A DNA stretch of 59,312 bases from CAZFLM01 sp964519955 (GTDB lineage: Bacteria > Armatimonadota > Chthonomonadetes > Chthonomonadales > CAJBBX01). A program made the translations under genes and the position numbers. The stretch is from contig CAZFLM010000038.1 of assembly GCA_964519955.1 (NCBI GenBank), positions 1 to 59,312 on the forward strand, read 5' to 3'. Shown piece by piece: positions 41,260 through 50,352 of this stretch (position 1 is the first letter of the stretch; the number at the start of each line of letters is the position of its first letter). The notes beneath the pieces were generated by a model. It did no database searches, was not told where the DNA came from, and worked only from the letters and a program-made list of their open reading frames with translations.

Positions 41260-42039
41260 ATGAACCCGGTGCTGCTGAACGATCTACGGAAGAGCCTGCT
41301 GAGGCGCAAACCCGTCCACGCGGTGGCCGCGGCGGCGGGCGCGATCGTCGTCCTCACCAAGCTGATCGACTGGTTGTTCCCGTCCGGCCAGCTCTACGGC
41401 CATCTCTCCGGTGTGGCCCTGTGGTACTTCCCGGACATCGTGCTGCCGGTCGTCGTGCCGGCATTCGCGTGCACCGCCTTCGCCCGCGAGCACGAGCAGC
41501 GAACGTGGCAGGACGTCCTGCTGACGCGCCTGAGCACGGGCGAGATTCTCTCCGGCAAGGTGCTGTCCTGCCTGATACCGGTGCTGACGACCGTCGCGGT
41601 CCTCTTCCCGCCGTACATGCTCATCCTGATCATCTCCGGCGCGACGCTCGACAGCAACGCTCCGGCGATCGACGCAGTCTTCACACGCCTGCTCGCGATG
41701 TCGTGCTTCTACGTGGCGCTCGCGCTGGTCTGCTCGTACCATAGCCCGAACCCGCGCGTGGCCATCGCCATCACGTACACGGTCCTGGCGTTCGTGCTCA
41801 TCATGCACTGGGTCGCGCGCCCCTTGCTGGCGATGCTGGCCCTGGCGTACACTCCGTCCGGCTACGGCGGGGCCCCCTACTCCTCGTCCGGCTACTCGAC
41901 GTACTACTACGGCTCCGGCTCGTACGGGCCCTATGCGATGCGGCAGATGCTGCAGTCGGCATCCATCACGGAGTCGCTGTGCTTCGCGCCGATCCTGCTG
42001 ACGCACCTTGCGGTGAGGATACGGCGGGCACGCGCCTGA
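41260..42039 (+). CDS. ABC-2 type transporter permease
   Basis: 259 aa; ATG 41260 starts four bases after the BatA-like stop. Six hydrophobic segments are visible. REHEQRTWQDVLLTRLSTGEILSGK is the typical ABC-2 coupling region after helix 2. A loop between the last two helices is rich in Gly, Ser and Tyr (YTPSGYGGAPYSSSGYSTYYYGSGSYGPYAM, about residues 203-232), which is not usual for this family. No ATPase gene is beside it. Gliding (GldF-like) or export roles are possible; the link with BatA/DUF58 is by position only. Confidence 0.8.
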   Translation: MNPVLLNDLRKSLLRRKPVHAVAAAAGAIVVLTKLIDWLFPSGQLYGHLSGVALWYFPDIVLPVVVPAFACTAFAREHEQRTWQDVLLTRLSTGEILSGKVLSCLIPVLTTVAVLFPPYMLILIISGATLDSNAPAIDAVFTRLLAMSCFYVALALVCSYHSPNPRVAIAITYTVLAFVLIMHWVARPLLAMLALAYTPSGYGGAPYSSSGYSTYYYGSGSYGPYAMRQMLQSASITESLCFAPILLTHLAVRIRRARA

Positions 42040-42048
42040 ACTCCAACC

Positions 42049-42076
42049 TTGACGGATCGGCGATCGGCGGTACAAT
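42049..42076 (+). promoter_or_regulatory. Promoter of the 42.1-kb gene
   Basis: TTGACG (42049-42054), 16 bases, TACAAT (42071-42076), about 67 bases before the start at 42143. Confidence 0.7.
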
Positions 42077-42142
42077 GGGTTCAAGTGATGCAGCGCGACA
42101 GCCGATAACGAGAGCATCAACGCGGCAGAGCGGAGAGAGACG

Positions 42143-42928
42143 ATGAAGTCGATGGCGGCAACCTGGGTCGTACTGGCGCTGGTCTGGAGCGGCGCGTCGC
42201 TCGCCCAGACGCAGCCCGCCAAACCCGCGGCACAGCCTACCGACGCCAAGCCTGCCGCAGCACCCGCAGCGCCGCCCGCGGGCATCCCGACGCTGGAGTA
42301 CCCGACGATCGCCTACGCGCCGCAGCTTGCCGTGCCGGACACGACAGCCTTGCTGGGCATCGTGCAGAAGGACGGCGCAGTCCCGTTCGCGCCCGCGCAG
42401 ATCGCCGCGCCCCGCGCGAACGGGCTCCAGATGCTGACGCTTCAGACGCTGTCGTACGCGCCCAGGCGGATGGAGATGCTCACGCTGCCGATACTGACCT
42501 ACGCGGCTCGCCCCGCATCGCCGGCCATCCCAGCCGGCCGGGCCACTCCCGGCGCCACCGGGGTGGAGCTGACCTACCTGAAGGCCGACACCGCGCCCGC
42601 GTACTACATGCCGTCGCCGGTCATGCAGATCGAGCCGATGGCGCCGCTGCAGACCCTCACCGTGCCCTACCTGGATTCCCCGCTGCAGGCCGCAGCGTCG
42701 CAGCAGGCAACCCGCACCGCCACACCGACGCCGGAACCCGAGTCGGTCGCGAGCGGCGTCCTGGGACTGGGGCTCGGGGTCCTTGGCCGGTTCGCGCCCG
42801 GCCTCAACACGGGCATGTGGTCGGGCCTGGGCAACCTCTTCAGCGGCGGCTGGGGAGGCCTCGGATCGGTCACCCCCCCCACGGTCGACACCGTGTCGCA
42901 GCCGTACATCCCCGGCATGCGGTACTGA
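42143..42928 (+). CDS. Secreted Pro/Ala-rich repeat protein
   Basis: 261 aa; ATG 42143 after GGAGAGAGACG. The signal peptide ends SGASLAQ. A Pro/Ala/Lys-rich linker is followed by a loose repeat: IPTLEYPTIAYAPQL, LQMLTLQTLSYAPRR, MEMLTLPILTYAAR, LQTLTVPYLDSP. A Gly/Leu-rich segment (GVLGLGLGVLGRFAPGLNTG) follows, which could insert in or lie on a membrane. I do not recognise the family. It is probably surface-exposed or cell-wall associated. It has its own promoter. Confidence 0.65.
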   Translation: MKSMAATWVVLALVWSGASLAQTQPAKPAAQPTDAKPAAAPAAPPAGIPTLEYPTIAYAPQLAVPDTTALLGIVQKDGAVPFAPAQIAAPRANGLQMLTLQTLSYAPRRMEMLTLPILTYAARPASPAIPAGRATPGATGVELTYLKADTAPAYYMPSPVMQIEPMAPLQTLTVPYLDSPLQAAASQQATRTATPTPEPESVASGVLGLGLGVLGRFAPGLNTGMWSGLGNLFSGGWGGLGSVTPPTVDTVSQPYIPGMRY

Positions 42929-42994
42929 GCCGGCCGTCAGCCGCACTCGCGGCGGGCACCGCCCCACCCTCCAGCAGTTCCTCGGTGATCCGGG

Positions 42995-44278
42995 CTATCG
43001 GGTCGGGCGTATGCGCAGCGTCAGAAGGACTCCCGCGACGCCGAATACCAACGCCACGCCGAAGCCCGTGACGTACGACGTGGCTGCAGCGATCACGCCG
43101 CCCAGGGGACCGTAGATCGCGACGGGCGTCTGGCCGAGGCTCAGCACACCGATGGCCATCGGGCGGTCACGGTCGTCGACCGACTCGAACAGCGTGTTCG
43201 TCGTCACCATCCAGAGGCCGTCCTGGATGGCCCCAAGCACGAAGAAGATCACGGGCAGCGCGGCTCCCACCCCGTGACCGGCTAGAAGCGCCAGCCCTGG
43301 CACGGCCGCGGCGAAGCACGCGACGGTGCGCAGGCCGATCACCGGTCCGTGGCGATCGGACAGCCACCCCCAGACGGGCCCTCCCAGCACCTTGCCGCAG
43401 CTCTGCACCAGCATATAGAGCCCCACGGTCCCGAGCGAGATGCCCATGTCGCGCGTGGCGAACAGCGCATAGAACGGAGCGGCCATCCCCACGCCGTCGA
43501 GCACGAGCCGCGCGGCCAGGATGCGGCCAACGCCGGGGTTCCGGCGCAGGAGCGCGGGCGCCTGGCGCACGTACTCGCGGAAGCTGGGCTTCTCCTCGCC
43601 GTCGTCCACGACTCCGTCAGGCTCGCGGAGCATGTGCAGGCCGATCTGCGATCCGATGACGCCGACGCACCAGCCGCCCGCCAGCACCGCGAAGTTGGCC
43701 GGGAACGGCAGCCCGTCCGGCGCCAGGATCATCTCGACTACCTTGCCGACAGCGATCCCAGCGACGCCGCTCAGGGCCTGCATCGTGCCGAAGAGCCGCC
43801 CCCGCGCACGCCCCGGTATCGTCTTGGCCACGATGTCGAACCACGACACCGCGCAGGCGCCATCAAGGGTCCAGAAGATGCCCGTCACCACGAGGAACCA
43901 GACGAGGACGAACGTGGGGCGGCTCTGGGCGAAGTAGAAGAAGACCGGCGGGAGCGTGAACAGGCCGGCCCGGGCCAGGTAGCACGTCAGGAGCAGGTAC
44001 GACTTGTGACGCGCGCGGCCGTGGATGGCATGCGCCGAGATGAGCGCGGGCAAGGTGTAGCCGAGCGTCTGGATGAGGCGGGTGAGGCCGATCACCCAGT
44101 CCGCAGCGCCCAGCCTGGCGAGGAAGACCGGCAGTACCGTGTTCCCGTCGAAGAAGCCGAAGCCGATGAAGAAGGCAATGGCCTCCAGAACCAGGAACGA
44201 GAAGTTCCACCGATAGTTGCGGGCGGCGAAATCCGCCGCCCGCTCGCTTCCGGCGCCGGCCTCAATCGAGGCGGCTAT
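42995..44278 (-). CDS. MFS transporter, apparent AUA start
   Basis: 427 aa if started at ATA 44278. A major facilitator with about 12 hydrophobic segments; similar to proteins that often carry the ending FLARLGAADWVIGLTRLIQT in this group. The loop motif between helices 2 and 3 is GRARHKSYLL, and GKVLGGPVWGWLSDRHGPVIGLR lies between helices 8 and 9. The frame upstream of GTG 44095 encodes the whole first helix (NYRWNFSFLVLEAIAFFIGFGFF) and is closed only at 44291, with no ATG, GTG or TTG. AAGGAGAG inside the preceding gene lies eight bases before ATA, which overlaps that gene's stop (ATAG). Substrate unknown. Confidence 0.82.
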   Translation of the reverse strand: MAASIEAGAGSERAADFAARNYRWNFSFLVLEAIAFFIGFGFFDGNTVLPVFLARLGAADWVIGLTRLIQTLGYTLPALISAHAIHGRARHKSYLLLTCYLARAGLFTLPPVFFYFAQSRPTFVLVWFLVVTGIFWTLDGACAVSWFDIVAKTIPGRARGRLFGTMQALSGVAGIAVGKVVEMILAPDGLPFPANFAVLAGGWCVGVIGSQIGLHMLREPDGVVDDGEEKPSFREYVRQAPALLRRNPGVGRILAARLVLDGVGMAAPFYALFATRDMGISLGTVGLYMLVQSCGKVLGGPVWGWLSDRHGPVIGLRTVACFAAAVPGLALLAGHGVGAALPVIFFVLGAIQDGLWMVTTNTLFESVDDRDRPMAIGVLSLGQTPVAIYGPLGGVIAAATSYVTGFGVALVFGVAGVLLTLRIRPTR

Positions 44279-44889
44279 GGGGTGCTCTCCTTAGGAGCGT
44301 CGAACGCCTTGCGCATGTCCTGCAGCAAGGGCACGATGCGGCCGTACTGCATGAACGTGCCGACCACGTAGAACTTCATCAACTGGTCGTCCGCCGTGTC
44401 CTTCTCGGCCAGAGGCTTCACCATGGCGATGACGGTCGCGCGCTGAGTCCGCGTGAGGAGCCCTGTGAACGTATCGAGCACCGCATTCAGCGCCTTGGCG
44501 TCCTCGCGGGACTGCTGCTTCACGAAGTCGACCTGGAGCTTCTTGATCTTCTCGTCGAAGTCCTTGGGAATCGGCGCGCCGGCTACGACCTTGGCGCGCA
44601 CATCCTTGATCTCCTTGACCATGTCGCGGAGAGGCGCAGCGGCCGCATCGTCCACCCGCTTCTTGCAGGTGTCCAGAGCCTCCTTCACGGCCGGGATCAG
44701 CTTGTCTAGCTGCTCCGCCGTCAGCTTCACCGGCCCAAGCACGCGCATCTTGTCGATGTCGCTGATCTGGTCGAGGAGCGCCTGCACCTCAGCGGGCGGC
44801 GCGTCGGTCTGCGCAACAGCGCGCCGCGGTCCGCCCGCCATCGCAGTCGCGGCCACCAGACAAGCCAGCACCCATCTCACGCCTCGCAT
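44275..44889 (-). CDS. Secreted helical protein of unknown function
   Basis: 204 aa; ATG 44889 behind AAGGAG. The signal peptide ends AGGPRRAVAQ. The mature part is strongly helical and charged (VKLTAEQLDKLIPAVKEALDT, VKEIKDVRAKVVAG, FDEKIKKLQVDFVKQQSRE), resembling Spy/CpxP-like or other periplasmic LTxxQ proteins: the motif LTAEQLDKL and later LLTRTQRATV are of that type. A periplasmic chaperone or metal-sensing role is possible but not proven. The gene ends in the MFS start region and is translationally coupled to it. Confidence 0.72.
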   Translation of the reverse strand: MRGVRWVLACLVAATAMAGGPRRAVAQTDAPPAEVQALLDQISDIDKMRVLGPVKLTAEQLDKLIPAVKEALDTCKKRVDDAAAAPLRDMVKEIKDVRAKVVAGAPIPKDFDEKIKKLQVDFVKQQSREDAKALNAVLDTFTGLLTRTQRATVIAMVKPLAEKDTADDQLMKFYVVGTFMQYGRIVPLLQDMRKAFDAPKESTP

Positions 44890-45022
44890 TTGATCGCTCC
44901 TTCTCACATCGTCAGCGCCCACATGGGCGCGGCTACCCGGGTCCTTTGGCCGAGGCGCGGCCGGAATCCTGCCTGTTGACGGAGGCGCCGCGCGTACGGC
45001 CGCCATCCATTGGACGCAGAGC

Positions 45023-46360
45023 CTACCGGTTGGGTTGCCACTTCACGTGGCCGTCGGCGTACATCGCCACGCGCCCGCCTGGCCCGTCCACGTAGCCGAT
45101 CTCGCGGTCCGCCGGGGCCGCGATGTCGACGAGGCTCTCACCGTTCAGCGCGTAGCGCAGCTCGCCCATCAGCGCCGGGTTCCTCACGTACGGCGAGACG
45201 CTGTCCTGCACCCCGGCCAACGGCGGGTAGATCTCATCGTAGTCCTGCGTGTACATCATGATGGCGAGGTTAAGCTGCTTGGCCGCGTCCGTGGCCCACT
45301 CGCGGTACTCCTTCTCGAACTGCTCGGCCGGCTTCCTCACGATGGGGCGCGCCCATAGGGAGCCGTTCACCTCGTACGCCACGGCATCGTGCGCCGGGCT
45401 CTCCTCGGGCGACTCAGCATCTGCTGCGACGAGAACGCGGGCATAGGCGCTCTCCCTGGTGCTGAGCATCCACACCGAGGGCACGGGTGCGCCGATGGAC
45501 CCCGCGCGCGCCTCGGCCGCGCGCCGCTCGATGATGAAGGGCCGGGGTCTCGAGGAGGCCGGCTCCTGTTGCGGCGGCTTCTCGATGGGGTCGATGCGCC
45601 CGCTCGCCGGATCGAACGCGTACCAGCGGTAGGTGCGCCGAACACCGGGGCTCATGTCGCCGACGCGCTGCGAGAGGAGGAACCGCTTGCCGTCGGCGGC
45701 CCACATGGCGGTCTGACAGCCCGCGGGAACCTGCGCCCACGGCCCGCCTGAGCCATCCGCTCGCAATACCCACAGCCACCTGGGAAAGTCCTCGCTGTTC
45801 GAGTGCGCGCCGAGCGTGACCACAGCGACGGGCAGCGCAGGTGCGGGATCGACGCTCAGGATCGCTGCGTCCCTCAGGGCTGGCGGCGGCAAGATCGTGC
45901 GGAGCTGACCGCGAGCGGCGTCCACCAGCAGCGCCGCGGTGGTCTGCCACTGCGACCTGCCGTGATCGCGGTCGGGCGACGGCAGTTGCTGCCGAACGGC
46001 AACCGTCGCCAGGGTGCTCGATGCGAACCACTTCAGGTCCTCCAGTTCGTGGGTGCCCGCCGGACGGCGCCAGAGGTCGGTGAGCCGATGGGAGGCGGCG
46101 TTCCACGAGGAGAGCACCAACTCGCCAGGCGCGTCGTCGGAGCGACGGGTGTCCCGCGTCACGATCAGCGCGCCCCCAACCGGCGCCCAATTGGCCGTCT
46201 TCGCGTACTGGCCCGCGACGAGTTCCGGCGCGCCCAAGCAGTAGGCGTCGGCGCCGGAGACCACGCAGTCGCGACGCGGACACCCCGACTTCGGCGCGGC
46301 CGCCCACGCGACGACGGCCAGCAGCGCCACGGCGACGACTAGAGCAGAGACGTACCGCAT
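45023..46360 (-). CDS. Secreted propeller fused to a pseudopilin-like C-terminal domain
   Basis: 445 aa; ATG 46360 with an ideal AAGGAGGT. The signal peptide is MRYVSALVVAVALLAVVAWAAA. About residues 40-330 are TolB-like blades (GALIVTRDTRRSDDAPGELVL, QTAMWAADGKRFLLSQRVGD). From about 345 the protein changes to WATDAAKQLNLAIMMYTQDYDEIYPPL, and ends GGRVAMYADGHVKWQPNR. These two blocks are the hallmark of the C-terminal part of Armatimonadota pseudopilins (compare 8367-9203), but no prepilin helix is present. So the pilin-like globular domain is used on a different exported scaffold. Early cysteines (SGCPRRDCVV) may form a disulfide. Confidence 0.8.
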   Translation of the reverse strand: MRYVSALVVAVALLAVVAWAAAPKSGCPRRDCVVSGADAYCLGAPELVAGQYAKTANWAPVGGALIVTRDTRRSDDAPGELVLSSWNAASHRLTDLWRRPAGTHELEDLKWFASSTLATVAVRQQLPSPDRDHGRSQWQTTAALLVDAARGQLRTILPPPALRDAAILSVDPAPALPVAVVTLGAHSNSEDFPRWLWVLRADGSGGPWAQVPAGCQTAMWAADGKRFLLSQRVGDMSPGVRRTYRWYAFDPASGRIDPIEKPPQQEPASSRPRPFIIERRAAEARAGSIGAPVPSVWMLSTRESAYARVLVAADAESPEESPAHDAVAYEVNGSLWARPIVRKPAEQFEKEYREWATDAAKQLNLAIMMYTQDYDEIYPPLAGVQDSVSPYVRNPALMGELRYALNGESLVDIAAPADREIGYVDGPGGRVAMYADGHVKWQPNR

Positions 46361-46456
46361 GGCGGACCTCCTTGCACAACACGCATGGAACAGGCGCAGG
46401 AGCCGAAGGCCCCAACGCGGAAACGACACCCACAGCTTCGCATCAGGAGAACAGCA

Positions 46457-47572
46457 ATGGCGCACGGCAAAGTACGTCTCGGCATCGTCGGCGGATCGTT
46501 CGGCCTCTCGTTCCAGTGGCACCTTCACCCCCACTGCGAGGTGACCGCCGTGTGCGACCAGAGCCCGGAGGCCCTCGCCCGACTGCGCGACACGTACCGG
46601 GCCTCCGAGGGGTGCTCCGCCTACGACGAGCTGCTGGCACGCCGCGACGTCGACGCCATCGCGGTGTTCACCCCGGCCCCGCTCCACGCCGCTATGGCGA
46701 TCCAGGCGATGGAGACCGGCAAGGACGTCATCAGCGCGGTGCCGGCCGGGATGACCGTGGAGGAGATGCAGGCGCTCCTCGACTGCGTCCGCCGCACGGG
46801 CCGGAAGTACATGATGGCCGAGACCAGCCGCTACCACGCTCAGGTGCTCTGGTGCCGCGAGGCCGCCGAGCGCGGCGAGTTCGGCACCATCTTCTACTCA
46901 GAGGCCGAGTACCACCACGATGGTCTGATCGCGCTGTACCACGACTCGCAGGGGCGCCGCACCTGGCGCTACGGGCTGCCTCCGATGCTGTACCCCACCC
47001 ACTGCACGGGCATGATCCTCCCCGTCACCGGCGAGCGGCTGACCGAGGTCCAGGCGGTCGGCTGGGGCGACGGCCACCCCGTGCTGCGGGACAACGAGTA
47101 CGGCAACCCGTTCTGGAGCACCAACGCGTTCTTCAAGACGTCCGGCGGCCACTGCGCGCGCATCTCGATCTGCTGGCACATCGCTGCGGGCAGCACGGAG
47201 CGCTTCAGCGTCTACGGCGACCGCATGTCGTTCACCATGCACCGCCCCGAGGGCTCGCCCAACGCGGTGGCGCGCATCGAGCAGAATGGCGCGACGCACC
47301 TCGACGCCAACGGGTACCCGCAGGGCGACGTGCGCGTGGGCCCGCAGGAGCTGCCCGACTACTTCGACCGCCTGCCCGAGCCGCTGCGCGTCAACACCGG
47401 CCACGGGAACTCGCACACGTTCCTGACCCACGAGTTCATCTCGGCAATCCTCGAGGACCGCGCGCCATCGGTCGACGTGCACGAGGCCATCGCCTACACG
47501 CTGCCCGGCATCATCGCGCACCAGTCGGCCATGCGCGGCGGGGAGGCGCTGAAGATCCCGGTGCTGGAATAG
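46457..47572 (+). CDS. Gfo/Idh/MocA family oxidoreductase without the EKP lysine
   Basis: 371 aa; ATG 46457 behind AGGAGA. The N-terminal NAD(P) Rossmann fold starts VRLGIVGGSFGLSFQWHLHPHC. The family's catalytic EKP motif is replaced by DVISAVPAGMTVEE, so the usual lysine is missing. The C-terminal alpha/beta domain contains YPTHCTGMILPVTGERL and SGGHCARISICWH. Proteins with this change are common in Planctomycetota and Armatimonadota and may use sugar acids or be non-redox. It is convergent with a large GH-A hydrolase, suggesting sugar metabolism. Substrate unknown. Confidence 0.88.
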   Translation: MAHGKVRLGIVGGSFGLSFQWHLHPHCEVTAVCDQSPEALARLRDTYRASEGCSAYDELLARRDVDAIAVFTPAPLHAAMAIQAMETGKDVISAVPAGMTVEEMQALLDCVRRTGRKYMMAETSRYHAQVLWCREAAERGEFGTIFYSEAEYHHDGLIALYHDSQGRRTWRYGLPPMLYPTHCTGMILPVTGERLTEVQAVGWGDGHPVLRDNEYGNPFWSTNAFFKTSGGHCARISICWHIAAGSTERFSVYGDRMSFTMHRPEGSPNAVARIEQNGATHLDANGYPQGDVRVGPQELPDYFDRLPEPLRVNTGHGNSHTFLTHEFISAILEDRAPSVDVHEAIAYTLPGIIAHQSAMRGGEALKIPVLE

Positions 47573-47622
47573 CCCGCACGCCGACTGTGGATCATGGGCC
47601 CACGCCCAGCGTCAAGAACCCG

Positions 47623-47642
47623 GCGGGGCGCGGAGGCCCCGC
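47623..47642. terminator. Hairpin between convergent genes
   Basis: GCGGGGC (47623-47629) pairs with GCCCCGC (47636-47642) across 6 bases. The rest of the gap to 47743 has repeated TGTGGGGCGC words and a second GC-rich palindrome near 47700; no gene is seen there. Confidence 0.45.
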
Positions 47643-47743
47643 CCCACAGCCATCTTGCGAGCCTGTACAACCATGTGGGGCGCACAGCCCTGTGGGGCGC
47701 GACCTCCGCGTCGCGCCGGGTCTCTCCTGCCCCGCCCCCGCCC

Positions 47744-50089
47744 CTACCGCTTGTCCCACGCGACGAGGCGGACGTTGCGGATGCGGATCGTGATGTCCGT
47801 CGCGCGCGTGTTGACGCCGAAGCGGAACTGCTCGACCTTGTCTAGATCGAGCTTGCCGTTGGGGTCTGCCGGCGAGAACGAGCCGTAGCCGAGCGCGCTG
47901 AACGGGATGACGACGCGCTGCCACTTCGTGCGCGCCGGGTAGCCCGTCTCCGTGTAGTAGGCGGTGCCACCGGGCTCGGACACCTGGAAGCGCAGGTCCG
48001 ACTCGCTGTCGTCACGATCCGCGGCCACCTCCGCTTCGACCGCGTCGTAGGCGCTCCACTCGGCGGGCGGCGCGAACGAGACCAGCGGGTAGGCCCACTT
48101 GTCGCCGGCCGGCTGGAACGTGCAGTGGAAGCGCGCGCCTCCGTCCGGGTCGGGTTCGCAGGTCATCTTCCCGTTACCCGAGATATTGGCCGTCCATTTG
48201 GATGCGTCGTTGAGTTGGAGGTCCTTCACTTCGGACGCGTGCATCGTGTCCGGGTCGATGGCCATGTCGATGCACACCGGAGCGGGCTTCGCCGCGCCGG
48301 CCACGCTGCCGGAGGCGCTCAGCACGTGCCCATACTGCTTCGCCGCGGCGGGCACGTGGAGCCTGGTCTCGTGGACGGCTCGGCCCATCGGCTCGATCTG
48401 CTCCGACCACTCCGCGCGGTCGAGCTTCCAGCCGCTGGGCGCAGCAAGCCGCACCTGCACGCGCCGCGCCTTCGCCCCGAAGTTGTAGACCTGCACCTCG
48501 ACCGCCTGCTCCACCCCCGCGCCGACGATAAGGTTCTCCGCCATCTTGATCGTCTTGGCCTGCGGCAGGCGCACCCGGATCACCACGTCGGATGGCGTAC
48601 CGCGCTTGCCGACCTTCCGCGGGTCGCGCTTGGCGAGGAACGGGTTCGGCTGCGGCGGGAGGGCATCGCGAACGATGAAGAGCGGCGACGGGCCGACCTT
48701 GCCGTCCCAGTTCGTTAGCTCGGCGCCCACGCAGTTGTAGGCGCGCTGACCGCCGGCATACAGCAGGCCACCGACGACGATCTCGTCACGGTCGGACCAG
48801 ATGACCAACGTCTCGCCTGCGCCATTGCCAAAGCGGTGGATCTGGATGCCGTCGAACCCCGGGATCGGGTGGCGGCCGCGGTACTCGGCCTCGCCCAGCA
48901 GGTCGGTCACCGCCGCGAGGGCCGCGTAGCCGGGATAGGGCCGCATCTGGGCGTCCATCGCGCCGAACTCGACCCCGTTCTCCAGGTAGTGCGGGAACAC
49001 GAAGAAGAAGTGGCGGTCCGTACCGGAGGCGAGCGACATCGCGTAGGACTTCGGGATGAACTCGGCCTGCCTGCGCTTGTCGGCCTCGGTCAGAGTGCCG
49101 TCGACGGCCCGCAAGGGGATGCCGGCCTCCGTCAGCCAGACCGGCGCCTTGTGCACCCCCGCGCGGTCCATCACGTCGAAGTGGCCCTCGGCGCGGCGGA
49201 CGTAGTTCGCGGGCGTGTCGTAGATGTGGTAGTTGAAGATGTCGAGGTAGTCCGACGTGCCGTTTCGGTAGAGCCCCTCGTGGAAGCGCGTCGCCTGCAT
49301 GGCCAGTGAGACCTGCGTGACCTGCACGGCAGGATCGCCCGCCTTGAACCCCAGCGCGGCCGCCTTGAAGAACGCGGCGTAGTCGGCCGGGCCGTCCACG
49401 GAGAAGCCCGAGATGTCCGCCTCGTTCCACACCTCCCACGCCTCGACTCGCCCCTTGTAGTGCCTGGCGGCGGCCTGAGTGAAGCGGTATGCGTCGCGCA
49501 GATCGTCCGGATAGCGAGAGCCGTTGCCGTCCGCACGCGCCCAGCCCGGGCTGTTGTGGAAGATCTGGTAGACGTGGATGCCCTTGGCTGCAGCTGCGTT
49601 GGCCGAGGCGTCGTACCGGCCCCACGCGAACTGACCGCGCTTCGGCTCCACCTCGCCCCAGTTCAGCCGCTCGCGCGCCCAGTGGAACCCGGCGAGGCGC
49701 AGCAGCTCCGCCCCATCGGCGAACCTGGCCTGCGGGATGAGCCACGAGTGGGCGGCATCCACGGAGAGGTGGTCGGTCTTGCGGGCGCGCGGCTGCGGAA
49801 CGACCACCACGGGCGCCCGGACGGCCTCCGCCCCGGTGCCCACCTCAACGGTGTAGTAGCCGCGCGGCAGCTTGCCGAGGTCGAGCGTGCCACCGGCGAC
49901 GGCGCCCTCCTTCGCGGCAGGCCCATCGTAGGGCAGCACGCGATAGGTAGTGCCGGCTTCGGCGCCGCCCACCTGGACGACGACGGGCTCGCCGGCCACG
50001 AACACGTTGCCGGTCTTCTGGGTGGTGATGGTCGCCGGCGCCACGACGAGCGTGGCAGCGGCGAGCGCGAGCAGGCCTGAGACGGTCAC
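47744..50089 (-). CDS. Large secreted GH-A glycoside hydrolase with carbohydrate-binding end
   Basis: 781 aa. GTG 50089 is chosen for AGGAGG six bases upstream and for the signal peptide that follows (TVSGLLALAAATLVVAPATI). Residues about 25-105 form a beta domain. The catalytic TIM barrel runs about 110-440 (HSWLIPQARFADGAELLRLAGF, WARERLNWGEVEP). Acid/base Glu223 is in EVWNEADISG, and nucleophile Glu321 in PVWLTEAGIP, spaced as in GH39/GH5-like enzymes. A linker and a C-terminal carbohydrate-binding-like domain (about 620-781: GGARFHCTF, EWSAYDAVEAEV, IRIRNVRLVAWDKR) complete it. The polysaccharide is unknown. Confidence 0.85.
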   Translation of the reverse strand: MTVSGLLALAAATLVVAPATITTQKTGNVFVAGEPVVVQVGGAEAGTTYRVLPYDGPAAKEGAVAGGTLDLGKLPRGYYTVEVGTGAEAVRAPVVVVPQPRARKTDHLSVDAAHSWLIPQARFADGAELLRLAGFHWARERLNWGEVEPKRGQFAWGRYDASANAAAAKGIHVYQIFHNSPGWARADGNGSRYPDDLRDAYRFTQAAARHYKGRVEAWEVWNEADISGFSVDGPADYAAFFKAAALGFKAGDPAVQVTQVSLAMQATRFHEGLYRNGTSDYLDIFNYHIYDTPANYVRRAEGHFDVMDRAGVHKAPVWLTEAGIPLRAVDGTLTEADKRRQAEFIPKSYAMSLASGTDRHFFFVFPHYLENGVEFGAMDAQMRPYPGYAALAAVTDLLGEAEYRGRHPIPGFDGIQIHRFGNGAGETLVIWSDRDEIVVGGLLYAGGQRAYNCVGAELTNWDGKVGPSPLFIVRDALPPQPNPFLAKRDPRKVGKRGTPSDVVIRVRLPQAKTIKMAENLIVGAGVEQAVEVQVYNFGAKARRVQVRLAAPSGWKLDRAEWSEQIEPMGRAVHETRLHVPAAAKQYGHVLSASGSVAGAAKPAPVCIDMAIDPDTMHASEVKDLQLNDASKWTANISGNGKMTCEPDPDGGARFHCTFQPAGDKWAYPLVSFAPPAEWSAYDAVEAEVAADRDDSESDLRFQVSEPGGTAYYTETGYPARTKWQRVVIPFSALGYGSFSPADPNGKLDLDKVEQFRFGVNTRATDITIRIRNVRLVAWDKR

Positions 50090-50352
50090 GAGAGTCCTCC
50101 TGGTGGGCTGCAGCGGTGTCCGCGCCCCCGTTGGATCATTCACACTCGGGCGCGCGGGTTCCTGCGCACGGAGGCGTACACGATGGGCTGGCGACCAATG
50201 TGACGAAATCGTCTGTTTGGGCGTGACGCGCTGTACGTATAGCATCGTGAAGCGGACAGGGCTGCCCACCGGCTCCGTGATCCCATAGCACGCGCCGCAT
50301 CGAGCCGCCGCCCATTCCCCCAGCGGCCGGCATCGAGCGCGCGGAAGGAGCG

